From Chitinophaga jiangningensis (GTDB taxonomy: Bacteria; Bacteroidota; Bacteroidia; Chitinophagales; Chitinophagaceae), in assembly GCF_900142605.1 (NCBI RefSeq), contig NZ_FRBL01000007.1:310001-374000 (forward strand): a DNA stretch of 64,000 bases, read 5' to 3'. The translations under genes were made by a program, and so were the position numbers. Below the pieces are notes generated by a model. It did not search any database and had not been told where the DNA came from. It was given only the letters and a program-made list of their open reading frames with translations. Positions 7,460 through 16,111 of this stretch are shown here, in pieces; within the stretch, counting starts at the first letter, position 1; each line of letters opens with the position of its first letter.

Positions 7460-7547
7460 ATTTTTATTTTTTATCCACATACATTTCTTCCCTACTTTTT
7501 TTGTAGAGTTAACAATTAGTTCATTAAATCTACGTTGCACCTTTGTT

Positions 7548-7643
7548 TCAAAGCATTGACCCTGTCTCTTTCCCAAAAGCTACTTTATTACTCCATAAAA
7601 ACCCGACCGCTATGATGGCCGTATAAGCGCAGTTAGCGCCCAT
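7548..7643 (-). CDS. possible 31-residue hydrophobic small ORF
   Basis: ATG at 7643, stop TGA at 7548-7550. It begins MGANCAYTAIIAVGFLWSNK with a hydrophobic stretch (AYTAIIAVGFLW) that could span or contact a membrane, then VAFGKETGSML. The same frame is open about 16 codons further upstream. A second short ORF (MEVRGSWERFEF..., 7738-7673) begins 5 nt after the radical SAM stop. Neither resembles a family I know; they may be real small genes or the remnant of a larger one. Confidence 0.25.
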   Translation of the reverse strand: MGANCAYTAIIAVGFLWSNKVAFGKETGSML

Positions 7644-7743
7644 CCTTATGCTACCCAGCGTTAACACATCTATTACGCTGGCTTCATTAGCAGCGCTATA
7701 TCAAATTCGAACCGTTCCCAACTTCCCCGGACCTCCATGCTGT

Positions 7744-8826
7744 TTAAAATAAACTCAGCTGCGAGGTTGGTCGCTTAAACGCCTCCGTATTAAATTCAAA
7801 GCGTTCCTGGTTTAGCCCGTGCTTCTTTGTATGAATCCTGAATTGTTGTCTTATCAGTTCGGCGATATTGCCATCACCCCGCATTCTCCTCCCGAATTCA
7901 CTGTCGTTCACATTTCCGCCGTGCATGCCTTCAATCATGTGCCATACTTTATCTGCCCGGTCCGGGAAGTTTTTATACAACCAATCGTTGAAGATTATCT
8001 TCACGGCATCATTGAGCCGAACGACGGTGTAACCGGCAAATTTCGCACCATTATTAGCAGCTGCCTCAATCAATTTCGGTATTTCATGGTCATTAAGTCC
8101 CGGGATGATAGGTGCCGTCATCACTCCCACAGGGATTCCCACGTCACTTAAGTCCTTTACAATTTTAAGGCGTTGGGCTGCGGTAGTAGTTCGGGGTTCC
8201 ATTTTCTGACGGAGATCTTCCTGCAGCGTGGTAATGGAAACATATACACATACGAGGTTTTGCTGGGCCAGTTGTTGCAACAGGTACCGGTCCCGCAGCA
8301 CCAGCGAGTTTTTGGTGATAATTCCCACCGGCTGTTTGTATTCCAGGCATACTTCCAGGAGCTGGCGGGTTAGCCACATTTTCCGCTCCACCGGCTGATA
8401 ACAATCCGTATTACCGGAAAGGGAAATCGGCTTGGGCACCCAGTTTTTATTATCCAGAAACTTACGCAACAGTTCCGGCGCATTGTGCTTCACAATAATC
8501 TTGCGCTCAAAGTCCAGGCCTGCACTTAATCCCCAGTACTGATGGGCATTCCGGGCATAACAATATATACAACCATGCTCACAGCCCTGGTAGGGATTCA
8601 TGGAATACCACATACCCACATCCGGGCTATCCACCTTATTTACCAAGGTTTTGGCATGTTCTTCAAAAATCTGGGTGGGTACATCTGCCTGCCACCACTC
8701 GTCAATCCCTTCCACATGTTCCTTTACATACTCCCCTGCAAGAAACTTGTTTTTAGGATTGATCTGAGCTCCGCGGCCCTTATAATACTGGTTTTCAGAC
8801 ATCCCTTCCTGGAATGGCAATGTCAT
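7744..8826 (-). CDS. PA0069-family radical SAM protein
   Basis: 360 residues with the radical SAM cluster motif C82-x3-C86-x2-C89 in NPYQGCEHGCIYCYAR, the signature wording of the PA0069 family. Three Cys bind a [4Fe-4S] cluster that cleaves S-adenosylmethionine to a radical. The substrate of this family is not established; some relatives are annotated as SplB-like. Soluble, no signal sequence. A perfect 16-bp inverted repeat begins three bases upstream of the start codon and may regulate transcription or translation. Confidence 0.88.
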   Translation of the reverse strand: MTLPFQEGMSENQYYKGRGAQINPKNKFLAGEYVKEHVEGIDEWWQADVPTQIFEEHAKTLVNKVDSPDVGMWYSMNPYQGCEHGCIYCYARNAHQYWGLSAGLDFERKIIVKHNAPELLRKFLDNKNWVPKPISLSGNTDCYQPVERKMWLTRQLLEVCLEYKQPVGIITKNSLVLRDRYLLQQLAQQNLVCVYVSITTLQEDLRQKMEPRTTTAAQRLKIVKDLSDVGIPVGVMTAPIIPGLNDHEIPKLIEAAANNGAKFAGYTVVRLNDAVKIIFNDWLYKNFPDRADKVWHMIEGMHGGNVNDSEFGRRMRGDGNIAELIRQQFRIHTKKHGLNQERFEFNTEAFKRPTSQLSLF

Positions 8827-8828
8827 AC

Positions 8829-8864
8829 ACTAAATATTTTAGTAAAGCTACTAAAATATTTAGT
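8829..8864. promoter_or_regulatory. perfect 16-bp AT-rich inverted repeat abutting a start codon
   Basis: Arms 8829-8844 and 8849-8864 are exactly complementary around the 4-nt loop AAGC. The arm, ACTAAATATTTTAGTA, is itself nearly palindromic. On the minus strand it sits 2 nt upstream of the radical SAM ATG (8826), where it would cover the ribosome entry site as an RNA hairpin or serve as a repressor operator as DNA. There is no U tract, so it is not a terminator. Confidence 0.6.
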
Positions 8865-8892
8865 TATACAATATAATTTTATCAGCGATTTT

Positions 8893-10674
8893 TTATATGA
8901 TCTGCATCTGCTTCATCAGGAACGTCGCATTCTTATTACGGGCAATACCTTCCCGCATGCGATAGTCGAAATACAGATGATCGTCTTTAATGGTGCTCTC
9001 AAAGCAATAATTGCGGATACGGGTGGGATAGGTATCTTCCAGGTGCCCCAGTTCCAGGTCGTGCGTGGCCACCATGCCCAGGCAGGTATAGCTGATGAAA
9101 TGTTCTATCAGGCTCCGGGAGCCGGTCAGCTTATCTTCGGAGTTGGTGCCTTTCAGTATCTCATCCAGCAGCACAAATACCTTGCGGCCCTGCTTCAGCT
9201 GTTGAATGATATGCTGCAAGCGGAGCAACTCCGCCTGGAAATACGAGGTATGGCTGGCAATGCTGTCTTTAATCCGCATACTGGTCATAATATGCATGGG
9301 GGTAAATTCGAAATGCTGTGCACATACCGGCGCACCGCACATGGCCAGGAGCAAATTACTACCCACACTCCGCAGAAAAGTACTTTTGCCGGACATATTG
9401 GAGCCGGTTATAATGAGGAAATCAGCCTTTGTGCCGATCTCTCCATCATTCTGCACACACTCTCCCACCGGAATCAATGGATGCCCCAGCGCTTTGGTAG
9501 TCACCAGCAGTTTGCCTTCCTTCACCTCCGGCCAGTTAAAATCCTGATGGTTGTAAGCAAAGGTAGCCAGGCTATCCCAGGCCTCCATTTGGGCAATTAC
9601 ATCCAGCCATTTGTTCATGTCACTCCGGTGATCGTCCTTCCATTTTTCGAGCCGCACCATGCAATGGAGGTCGTACATCAGGATAGGATTGATGATTACC
9701 GCCACCAGCAAATTCATACGCTGATCCAGGGCAGAACTGATTTTCGCCAGCTTTCTCAGTGCTGTATCAGCCTCGTTAGCCACCGCCTGCTGCTCCAGCA
9801 ATAGTCGCGCACCACCGAATGAAGCAGTTCGCACCTCCTGCAGAATACTGTCAAACCTGCTGAGGATGCGCTCTTTATGCGCCATCAGGTTATGCTGGGC
9901 GAGGATGCGTTTCTGGTAAGTAAGCAGAAACATCCAGTTGGCACTAAAGCTCAGCAGCATCCAGTAGTAAGCGCCCGTAAAAGCATAGATGAAAACCGCC
10001 GCCACAAAGCCAACGGGCAACCCCCATCTCAATAAATTAATTTTTTGTTTACCCAGGAACTCCAATGGCATTTGCATCCACAGGTTAATTTCCTTCTTGT
10101 CCTGATCCTCTTCCTTTGCCAGTGTAGCCGTAGCCGTTAACTGCTGACGGAAATCCACCATGGGCGTTAACACCTGCAGCGCTTCCTGGGTATCCCTGAT
10201 CAACCTGGCATCCTGTAAAGGATTGCGCAGCGAATCAGCCAACTTCCTGCTGCCGGAAAGGGTACCAGTGCGGTTGATATGCTGATATATAGATGCAGGA
10301 CCAAAAACATCCAGATCGCCCGTAAAATCATGGCGGTCATCTATAAACTCACTCCCATCGGGAAAGCCCGCCACATAGGCCATGACCAGTGCCAGTTCCT
10401 TTTCATTCAGTTCCAGCAATACTTTAAACAGCTGTAGCTTATCCTGGCTCCTGATGTAACGCTTCAGCAGCAACAGAAAACCTACAATGCCCGCCAGCGT
10501 GAGCAAAAGCCAGGGCAGGTTGTAACCCGAACGTATAAACTGAACCACACCCCACACCGCCGCAATAAAGGCCGCTAAACGGAGCCAGGCAAGTAAAGAT
10601 GAGGTTTTTTGTTCTTTCGCTATATCTGCTTTAAAAGCATCGATCCGCTGCTGGTATACTGTTGCTACTGACAT
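8893..10674 (-). CDS. membrane-anchored MutS-like ATPase
   Basis: 593 residues from the preferred ATG at 10674 (MSVATVYQQRIDAFKADI). A longer frame reaches 10725, but that extension lies inside a 19-bp palindrome and reads poorly. The C-terminal third is a MutS domain V ATPase with Walker A GSNMSGKST and a Walker B-like VFVLLDEILKGTNS. The N-terminal mismatch-recognition domain of MutS is absent. Instead there are hydrophobic segments near residues 30-50 and 52-70, and again near 215-252, suggesting membrane attachment. This class is widespread in Bacteroidota; its role is not established and it need not act in mismatch repair. Confidence 0.82.
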   Translation of the reverse strand: MSVATVYQQRIDAFKADIAKEQKTSSLLAWLRLAAFIAAVWGVVQFIRSGYNLPWLLLTLAGIVGFLLLLKRYIRSQDKLQLFKVLLELNEKELALVMAYVAGFPDGSEFIDDRHDFTGDLDVFGPASIYQHINRTGTLSGSRKLADSLRNPLQDARLIRDTQEALQVLTPMVDFRQQLTATATLAKEEDQDKKEINLWMQMPLEFLGKQKINLLRWGLPVGFVAAVFIYAFTGAYYWMLLSFSANWMFLLTYQKRILAQHNLMAHKERILSRFDSILQEVRTASFGGARLLLEQQAVANEADTALRKLAKISSALDQRMNLLVAVIINPILMYDLHCMVRLEKWKDDHRSDMNKWLDVIAQMEAWDSLATFAYNHQDFNWPEVKEGKLLVTTKALGHPLIPVGECVQNDGEIGTKADFLIITGSNMSGKSTFLRSVGSNLLLAMCGAPVCAQHFEFTPMHIMTSMRIKDSIASHTSYFQAELLRLQHIIQQLKQGRKVFVLLDEILKGTNSEDKLTGSRSLIEHFISYTCLGMVATHDLELGHLEDTYPTRIRNYCFESTIKDDHLYFDYRMREGIARNKNATFLMKQMQII

Positions 10675-10700
10675 TTGTACTGAATTATATAGAAATAAGA

Positions 10701-10744
10701 AGGAGCAGGAATCAAAGATATCCAAATCTTTGATTCCTGCTCCT
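10701..10744. terminator. 19-bp perfect palindrome between GH125 and MutS-like genes
   Basis: Arms 10701-10719 and 10726-10744 are fully complementary around a 6-nt loop. It follows the GH125 stop codon by about 26 nt on the minus strand, and the RNA after it is U-rich (TCTTATTTCTATAT) rather than a clean U run. Probably a terminator or 3'-end stabilising hairpin for the GH125 transcript. Confidence 0.6.
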
Positions 10745-10770
10745 ATACAAAGTTATCGGCTGAATTCCGC

Positions 10771-12201
10771 TTACGCGTATTGTCTTTTCAGCAGCTCCGG
10801 ATACTCATTACTTACTTTCAGTATCAACTCACCAAACAAGGTATTGGCCCAGGCAAACCATTTGCGGGTAAACTTGGTGGGATCATCCTTCTGGTAAGAT
10901 TCATGTATAAAGCCGGTGTTGCCATCCGTGTTACGCAGGGTTTTAATGCAGGCAGCAATTTCTTCCTTATCATGACTGGTCAGTGCTTTCATGATGATGC
11001 TCATTGGCCAGATGTAGTTTTCACCGGTATGCGGACTTCCTACACCATCTCCAAACTTACCCTGGTAGAACCATGGATGGAATGTGCTCCATACAAAGTG
11101 GCGGGAAGCCTGGTACAGCGGGTCATCGGCAGTGGTGTAACCCAGGTATGGAATCGAGAGCAGACTAGGCACATTGGTATCGTCAATGAATAAACGATTT
11201 CCGTAGCCATCCACTTCGAAGCCGTACATGTTACCCAACTTCGGATGCTCCACAATGGCGTATGCCTTGATAGCGCGATCCACTTCATCTGCCAGAGCGG
11301 TACATTCCTTCGCGAAGGCGGCGTCTTTATACACATTCTCACTGATTTCCGCCAACTGACGCAGGGAAACCACGGCAAACATATTGGAAGGAATCAGGAA
11401 AGGGAATACCGTAGCATCGTCGGAAGGGCGGAAGATACTCACAATCAGCCCTACCGGCAGCATCGGCGAACCGTAGCCGGAGTTAGGCACGGTGTCTGAC
11501 TGCCAGGCTGTTACACGCTGGAATTTGTAAGGACCTTTGCCCTCTTTACGTTGCTGCTCTTTAAATGTTTTCACAATTAAGTGAGCCGCTTTTTTATACT
11601 GATCATCAAACACTTTCGTGTCGTTGGTATTTTTCCAGTAGTGGTAGGCCAGTCGCACCGGATAACAAAGGGAATCAATTTCCCATTTGCGCTCATGGAG
11701 TTCCGGCTTCATATCGGTAAGATCTTTTTCCCATTCGCTGCCGGTAGGGCCATCGTTAAAGGCATTGGCATATGGATCAATCAGGATGCATTTGGCCTGG
11801 CGGTGGATTACGCCGGCAATCAGCTGCTGCAGTTTCTGATCATCTTTTACCAGTGCCAGGTAAGGCCATACCTGTGCGGAAGAATCGCGCAGCCACATCG
11901 CGTTGATATCGCCTGTGATTACGAATGTATCAGGTTTACCATCTACCACTTTGTAGTTTACAGTGGTATCCAGTGTATTAGGGAAGCAGTTCTCAAACAT
12001 CCAGGCCAGTTTATTGTCGGCAATCTGCTTTTTTACTGCCACAATGGTTTTCTCCACCGCGTCGCTGGTGAACTTGCGTTGTGCCATCGGCGGACGCTGA
12101 GAAGTATACCCATCCCATCCCAACACTGTTTTCGGCAATCCTAAACTTACGGCTCCTGCCAGCAGGGCACCGTTTTTAAGAAAATCTCTCCTTGCAACCA
12201 T
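10771..12201 (-). CDS. GH125 exo-alpha-1,6-mannosidase, Tat-exported
   Basis: 476 residues from the ATG at 12201; a 12-codon extension upstream would spoil the signal. The N-terminus MVARRDFLKNGALLAGAVSL is a twin-arginine signal. The body carries the landmarks of GH125: NAMWLRDSSAQVWPYL around 115, SIPYLGYTTADDPLY, and HTGENYIWPMSI near 395. GH125 enzymes remove terminal alpha-1,6-linked mannose by a metal-independent inverting mechanism, acting on yeast mannan or N-glycans. The Tat signal places it in the periplasm or envelope. It stands alone, not in a polysaccharide utilisation locus. Strong palindromes flank it on both sides. Confidence 0.88.
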   Translation of the reverse strand: MVARRDFLKNGALLAGAVSLGLPKTVLGWDGYTSQRPPMAQRKFTSDAVEKTIVAVKKQIADNKLAWMFENCFPNTLDTTVNYKVVDGKPDTFVITGDINAMWLRDSSAQVWPYLALVKDDQKLQQLIAGVIHRQAKCILIDPYANAFNDGPTGSEWEKDLTDMKPELHERKWEIDSLCYPVRLAYHYWKNTNDTKVFDDQYKKAAHLIVKTFKEQQRKEGKGPYKFQRVTAWQSDTVPNSGYGSPMLPVGLIVSIFRPSDDATVFPFLIPSNMFAVVSLRQLAEISENVYKDAAFAKECTALADEVDRAIKAYAIVEHPKLGNMYGFEVDGYGNRLFIDDTNVPSLLSIPYLGYTTADDPLYQASRHFVWSTFHPWFYQGKFGDGVGSPHTGENYIWPMSIIMKALTSHDKEEIAACIKTLRNTDGNTGFIHESYQKDDPTKFTRKWFAWANTLFGELILKVSNEYPELLKRQYA

Positions 12202-12281
12202 AGCTGTTTTGTTGTTTATGAAAGTGTAAAATAGCAAAGATTTCGGGATTTGCTAAATCGATTTGCCTAAATTTCATTTAA

Positions 12282-12360
12282 ACCCGTTCCTAGCCTGTTG
12301 CCGCAGGCAACAGGCTAGGAACGGGTAGGGCCGGGACAATCGTCCCGGCCCTACCCGTTC
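12282..12360. repeat. two overlapping perfect palindromes sharing one arm segment
   Basis: The first palindrome has 21-bp arms (12282-12302 and 12306-12326) around GCA. The second has 19-bp arms (12319-12337 and 12342-12360) around AATC. Both are perfect, and they share 12319-12326 (GAACGGGT), so in RNA only one can form completely. They lie between the icmF stop and the GH125 start, both minus-strand genes. There is no U tract. Confidence 0.8.
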
Positions 12361-12378
12361 TTTCTTTATAATACCGGA

Positions 12379-15300
12379 TTACATATTTCTTCTATACTGC
12401 CCTCCCACTTCATACAGTGCATGGGTGATCTGGCCCAGCGAGCAATGCTTCACCGTCTCCATCAGCTCCTCAAACAAGTTGCCGTTATTAACGGCTACCT
12501 GCTTCAGGTGCTTCAGTGCTGCCTCCGACTTAGCGGCATGGCGCTGCTGGAAAGCATCCAGGGTGTTGATCTGGAAGTCTTTTTCCTCAGTGGTACTACG
12601 GATAACTTCCGCAGGAATAACGGTAGGTGAACCGTTTTTATTCAGGAAGGTATTTACACCCACAATAGGGTATTCGCCGGTATGTTTGAGCGACTCATAG
12701 TACATGCTCTCTTCCTGGATTTTATTACGCTGGTACATACGCTCCATGGCGCCCAGGACGCCTCCGCGCTCTGTTATACGCTGGAACTCTGACAGCACCG
12801 CCTCTTCCACCAGTTCGGTCAGCTCTTCGATGAAAAAGGAACCCTGGATCGGATTCTCGTTTTTAGCTGTACCCAGCTCCCGGTTAATGATCAGCTGAAT
12901 AGCCATTGCCCTGCGTACGCTTTCCTCCGTAGGCGTAGTGATAGCCTCATCGTAAGCGTTGGTATGAAGAGAGTTACAGTTATCGTATATCGCGTAAAGC
13001 GCCTGCAGGGTGGTACGGATATCATTGAAATCAATCTCCTGCGCGTGCAGACTTCTTCCGCTGGTTTGAATGTGATACTTCAGTTTCTGTGAACGGTCGT
13101 TACCCTTGTATTTATACTTGATGGCTTTAGCCCAGATACGGCGTGCCACACGGCCTATCACCGCGTACTCAGGGTCCATACCGTTGCTGAAGAAGAAGGA
13201 GAGATTAGGTGCAAAGTCATCGATATTCATACCGCGACTCAGATAATACTCCACATAGGTAAAGCCGTTAGCCAGCGTAAACGCCAGCTGCGTAATCGGA
13301 TTAGCGCCCGCTTCCGCAATATGGTACCCGGAAATACTTACCGAATAGAAGTTGCGCACCTTGGTATTGATGAAATACTCCTGTACGTCGCCCATTAACT
13401 TCAGGGCAAACTCAGTGGAGAAAATACAGGTGTTTTGTGCCTGGTCTTCTTTCAGGATGTCTGCCTGCACAGTACCGCGTACCGTGCTCAGGGCATGCGC
13501 TTTTATCTTTTCATATACCTCTTTATCCAGCACCTCTTCGCCGGAAATGCCCAGTAAGGCAAGCCCCAGCCCGTCATTGCCTGCAGGCAGGTCGCCATTA
13601 TAATGTGGCAGCGGATGATCTTTAAATTTATCCCGGATGATGGCCTGTACTTTTTCAGTCAACCCATTTTCTTTGATGTACTTCTCGCACTGCTGATCGA
13701 TGGCAGCGTTCATGAAAAAGGCCAGCAGGATAGGCGCCGGGCCGTTGATCGTCATTGATACCGAGGTTTTCGGATCGCAGAGGTCAAAGCCGCTGTAAAG
13801 TTTTTTGGCATCATCCACGGTGGCAATGCTTACACCGGAGTTACCGATTTTCCCGTAGATGTCAGGCCGCACTGCCGGATCTTCGCCGTACAGGGTAACG
13901 CTGTCAAATGCGGTAGACAAGCGCTTTGCCGGCTGGTCGAGTGATACGTAATGGAAACGTTTATTCGTTCTTTCCGGGCCGCCTTCACCGGCAAACATAC
14001 GGGTAGGATCTTCCCCTTCGCGCTTCAGCGGGAATACGCCTGCTGCATACGGGAACTCACCGGGCACGTTTTCGGTAAGCTGCCAGCGGAGGATGTCGCC
14101 CCAATCGCTGTACTTAGGCAGGCTTACTTTCGGTATACGGCTATGACTCAAACTTTCCGAGTAGTTCGGCAGTTTGATCACCTTATCTCTCACCCTGAAT
14201 TCATAAAATTCTGCCGTATACTGCTGCTGTAAAGCAGGCCAGTTGTCGATCAGCTGTTTACAATCAGGGTGCAGTTCTTTTTGTAGTTGCTGCTGGATAT
14301 CTCCCAGTGTGGTCATTTTAGCATCGTCGAGCTGAAGCTTCATTACGCCTGCAATCTGGTACAGCTGTGTGGCGATTTTGCATTGCTCATTCACCCAGGT
14401 GCCGTAATCCCCGATAGCTTCGGCGATTTCTGCCAGGTAGCGCACGCGTGCCGGCGGTATGATCTGGGATTTGGTGGTGGTGGCTTTCACACTTTCCTGT
14501 TCAATCTCCCCGAATGAAATACCAGATTTTTCTACCACTTTTTCCATTACCCGTTCAAACAGCAGGTTGATGCCGGCATCATTAAACTGGGAGGCGATAG
14601 AGCCTACCACTGGCAGTTCTTCGTCTTTGGCAGTCCAGAGGTTGTGGTTACGTTTATATTGCTTGCGCACATCATGCAGGGCATCGAGGGCGCCGGCTTT
14701 ATCGAATTTGTTGATGGCGATTACGTCCGCATAATCGAGCATGTTGATTTTTTCCAACTGGGATGCGGCGCCATATTCAGGCGTCATCACGTAGAGGGAA
14801 ACGTCGCAGTAATCGGTGATAGCTGTATCGCTCTGCCCGATCCCGGAAGTTTCCAGTATGATGAAGTCAAAAGCAGCGGCTTTGCAGATATCGATAGCTT
14901 CCTGGATATGCTCACTGATGGCTTTATCGCTTTCGCGGGTAGCCAGGGAGCGCATGTATGCCCGCGGGTGGTGGATGGAGTTCATGCGGATACGATCCCC
15001 CAGCAGGGCGCCACCGGTTTTTTTCTTGGAAGGGTCCACTGAAATAACCGCAATGGTTTTATCCGTATGGCGGTTGATGAACCGGCGTACCAGTTCATCC
15101 GTCACACTACTTTTACCGGCGCCGCCGGTACCGGTGATACCCAGCACGGGAATACCATCGGAGGTGGTGGTAATCTCTGTAACATCCTCTCCTACGGTAA
15201 CGGCTGTACGGGATTTTTTGCCGTTCAGCATGGCCACCGGAATATCGCTTTCGGCCAGAGAAATGGCTCTGGCGATGATTTTCGGATTTTTATCCTGCTG

Positions 15301-15774
15301 GAGGCGGGCAATATCTTCCCCTCCGGCTCCTGCAGGCAATGGTTCTATCGGCGTATCACACTTACTGATCAGGTCTTCAATCATCCCCTCGAGGCCCATC
15401 TGGCGGCCATCGTCTGGTGAATACAGCCGTGCGATGCCATAAGCATGCAGTTCTTCCAGCTCCGTAGGCAGGATTGTTCCGCCACCGCCACCGAATATTT
15501 TAATATGTCCACAGCCTTTTTCTTTTAACAGGTCGTACATGTACTTAAAAAACTCCACATGGCCTCCCTGGTAGGATGTGACAGCAATGCCCTGTGCATC
15601 TTCCTGGATAGCACAGTCCACTATTTCCGCAGCAGAGCGGTTATGCCCCAGGTGAATGACCTCAGCTCCTTTTGCCTGCATGATGCGGCGCATGATATTG
15701 ATAGCAGCATCATGACCATCGAATAAGGCGGCCGCCGTTACAATGCGAACCTTGTTTTTTGGTGTATACGACAT
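12379..15774 (-). CDS. icmF: fused isobutyryl-CoA mutase (IcmF)
   Basis: 1131 residues in the IcmF order: an N-terminal B12-binding domain (10-135; FDGHDAAIN, with His21 as lower cobalt ligand, and GGGGT), a MeaB-type GTPase chaperone (205-420; Walker A GTGGAGKS at 215-222), then a mutase TIM barrel (FAGEGGPERTNKRFHYVSLD, RPDIYGKIGNSGVSI, SMTINGPAP). The family uses adenosylcobalamin to interconvert isobutyryl-CoA and butyryl-CoA, with the G domain protecting cofactor loading. It would act in branched-chain acyl-CoA breakdown. No cobalamin riboswitch is visible upstream. Single-gene unit flanked by double palindromes. Confidence 0.92.
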   Translation of the reverse strand: MSYTPKNKVRIVTAAALFDGHDAAINIMRRIMQAKGAEVIHLGHNRSAAEIVDCAIQEDAQGIAVTSYQGGHVEFFKYMYDLLKEKGCGHIKIFGGGGGTILPTELEELHAYGIARLYSPDDGRQMGLEGMIEDLISKCDTPIEPLPAGAGGEDIARLQQDKNPKIIARAISLAESDIPVAMLNGKKSRTAVTVGEDVTEITTTSDGIPVLGITGTGGAGKSSVTDELVRRFINRHTDKTIAVISVDPSKKKTGGALLGDRIRMNSIHHPRAYMRSLATRESDKAISEHIQEAIDICKAAAFDFIILETSGIGQSDTAITDYCDVSLYVMTPEYGAASQLEKINMLDYADVIAINKFDKAGALDALHDVRKQYKRNHNLWTAKDEELPVVGSIASQFNDAGINLLFERVMEKVVEKSGISFGEIEQESVKATTTKSQIIPPARVRYLAEIAEAIGDYGTWVNEQCKIATQLYQIAGVMKLQLDDAKMTTLGDIQQQLQKELHPDCKQLIDNWPALQQQYTAEFYEFRVRDKVIKLPNYSESLSHSRIPKVSLPKYSDWGDILRWQLTENVPGEFPYAAGVFPLKREGEDPTRMFAGEGGPERTNKRFHYVSLDQPAKRLSTAFDSVTLYGEDPAVRPDIYGKIGNSGVSIATVDDAKKLYSGFDLCDPKTSVSMTINGPAPILLAFFMNAAIDQQCEKYIKENGLTEKVQAIIRDKFKDHPLPHYNGDLPAGNDGLGLALLGISGEEVLDKEVYEKIKAHALSTVRGTVQADILKEDQAQNTCIFSTEFALKLMGDVQEYFINTKVRNFYSVSISGYHIAEAGANPITQLAFTLANGFTYVEYYLSRGMNIDDFAPNLSFFFSNGMDPEYAVIGRVARRIWAKAIKYKYKGNDRSQKLKYHIQTSGRSLHAQEIDFNDIRTTLQALYAIYDNCNSLHTNAYDEAITTPTEESVRRAMAIQLIINRELGTAKNENPIQGSFFIEELTELVEEAVLSEFQRITERGGVLGAMERMYQRNKIQEESMYYESLKHTGEYPIVGVNTFLNKNGSPTVIPAEVIRSTTEEKDFQINTLDAFQQRHAAKSEAALKHLKQVAVNNGNLFEELMETVKHCSLGQITHALYEVGGQYRRNM

Positions 15775-15996
15775 ATTATGTTCTTATTTAGCCCGCACAG
15801 GTTTGTGCGATCTGCAATTTACGTATTCTTTGGCCGGAATCATCCTGCTGTTACCGGAAGGCGGTGGAATATCATTAATCAGCATTCAATAGTAACGGGG
15901 AATCATAGGGGTTTCTGAAACGAACCTTATCGTAGGTTAGATGATTATTAATGAGGGTTGGCTTATGAATAAAATTGTCGAAAATGGAGATTTTTT

Positions 15997-16068
15997 ATCC
16001 CGTCATAGCGGACGACCGAAGGTCGTCCGCTATGACGGGATGCGGCCCCAAGGCCGGGGCCGCATCCC
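15997..16068. repeat. overlapping double palindrome with GAA apex
   Basis: First palindrome: 21-bp perfect arms 15997-16017 and 16021-16041, loop GAA. Second: 13-bp perfect arms 16037-16049 and 16056-16068, loop AAGGCC. They share GGGAT (16037-16041). The arm sequences are unrelated to those of the pair at 12282-12360, but the architecture is the same. Located about 220 bp upstream of icmF. Confidence 0.8.
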
Positions 16069-16111
16069 CTGGTTCAAAGTCTCTTTCACGGGGAAATCTG
16101 CCTCAGCAGGG

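Larger units (their letters stand above)
6994..7743. other. 750-bp intergenic region with Cys-rich small ORFs and hairpins
   Basis: On the minus strand, from the radical SAM stop: two short ORFs of doubtful status (7738-7673 and 7643-7548), a TATCTTTG box (7459-7452), a CCTGC/GCAGG hairpin (7378-7395), the 9-codon ORF MMRACCTDC (7369-7340), a terminator (7310-7281), a 38-codon Cys-containing ORF (7260-7144), a second terminator (7118-7087), then about 90 nt to the DinB-fold start. Confidence 0.6.

Noticed and set aside
7705..7713. GGTTCGAAT on the minus strand, like a tRNA T-loop
   Set aside because: The flanking bases do not form a T-stem, and no acceptor, D or anticodon arm fits around it.
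8542..9804. 420-residue open frame on the plus strand
   Set aside because: It lies antisense to the radical SAM and MutS-like genes, which both carry clear family motifs. Composition is His/Ile/Leu-rich with no domain.
10675..10725. N-terminal extension of the MutS-like protein
   Set aside because: The 17 extra codons lie partly within a 19-bp palindrome and give a poor N-terminus; the ATG at 10674 fits better.
12202..12237. 12-codon extension of the GH125 gene
   Set aside because: It would place extra residues in front of a well-formed twin-arginine signal.
15775..15996. Possible cobalamin riboswitch upstream of the B12-dependent icmF
   Set aside because: No B12-box or multi-helix element could be seen in the leader.
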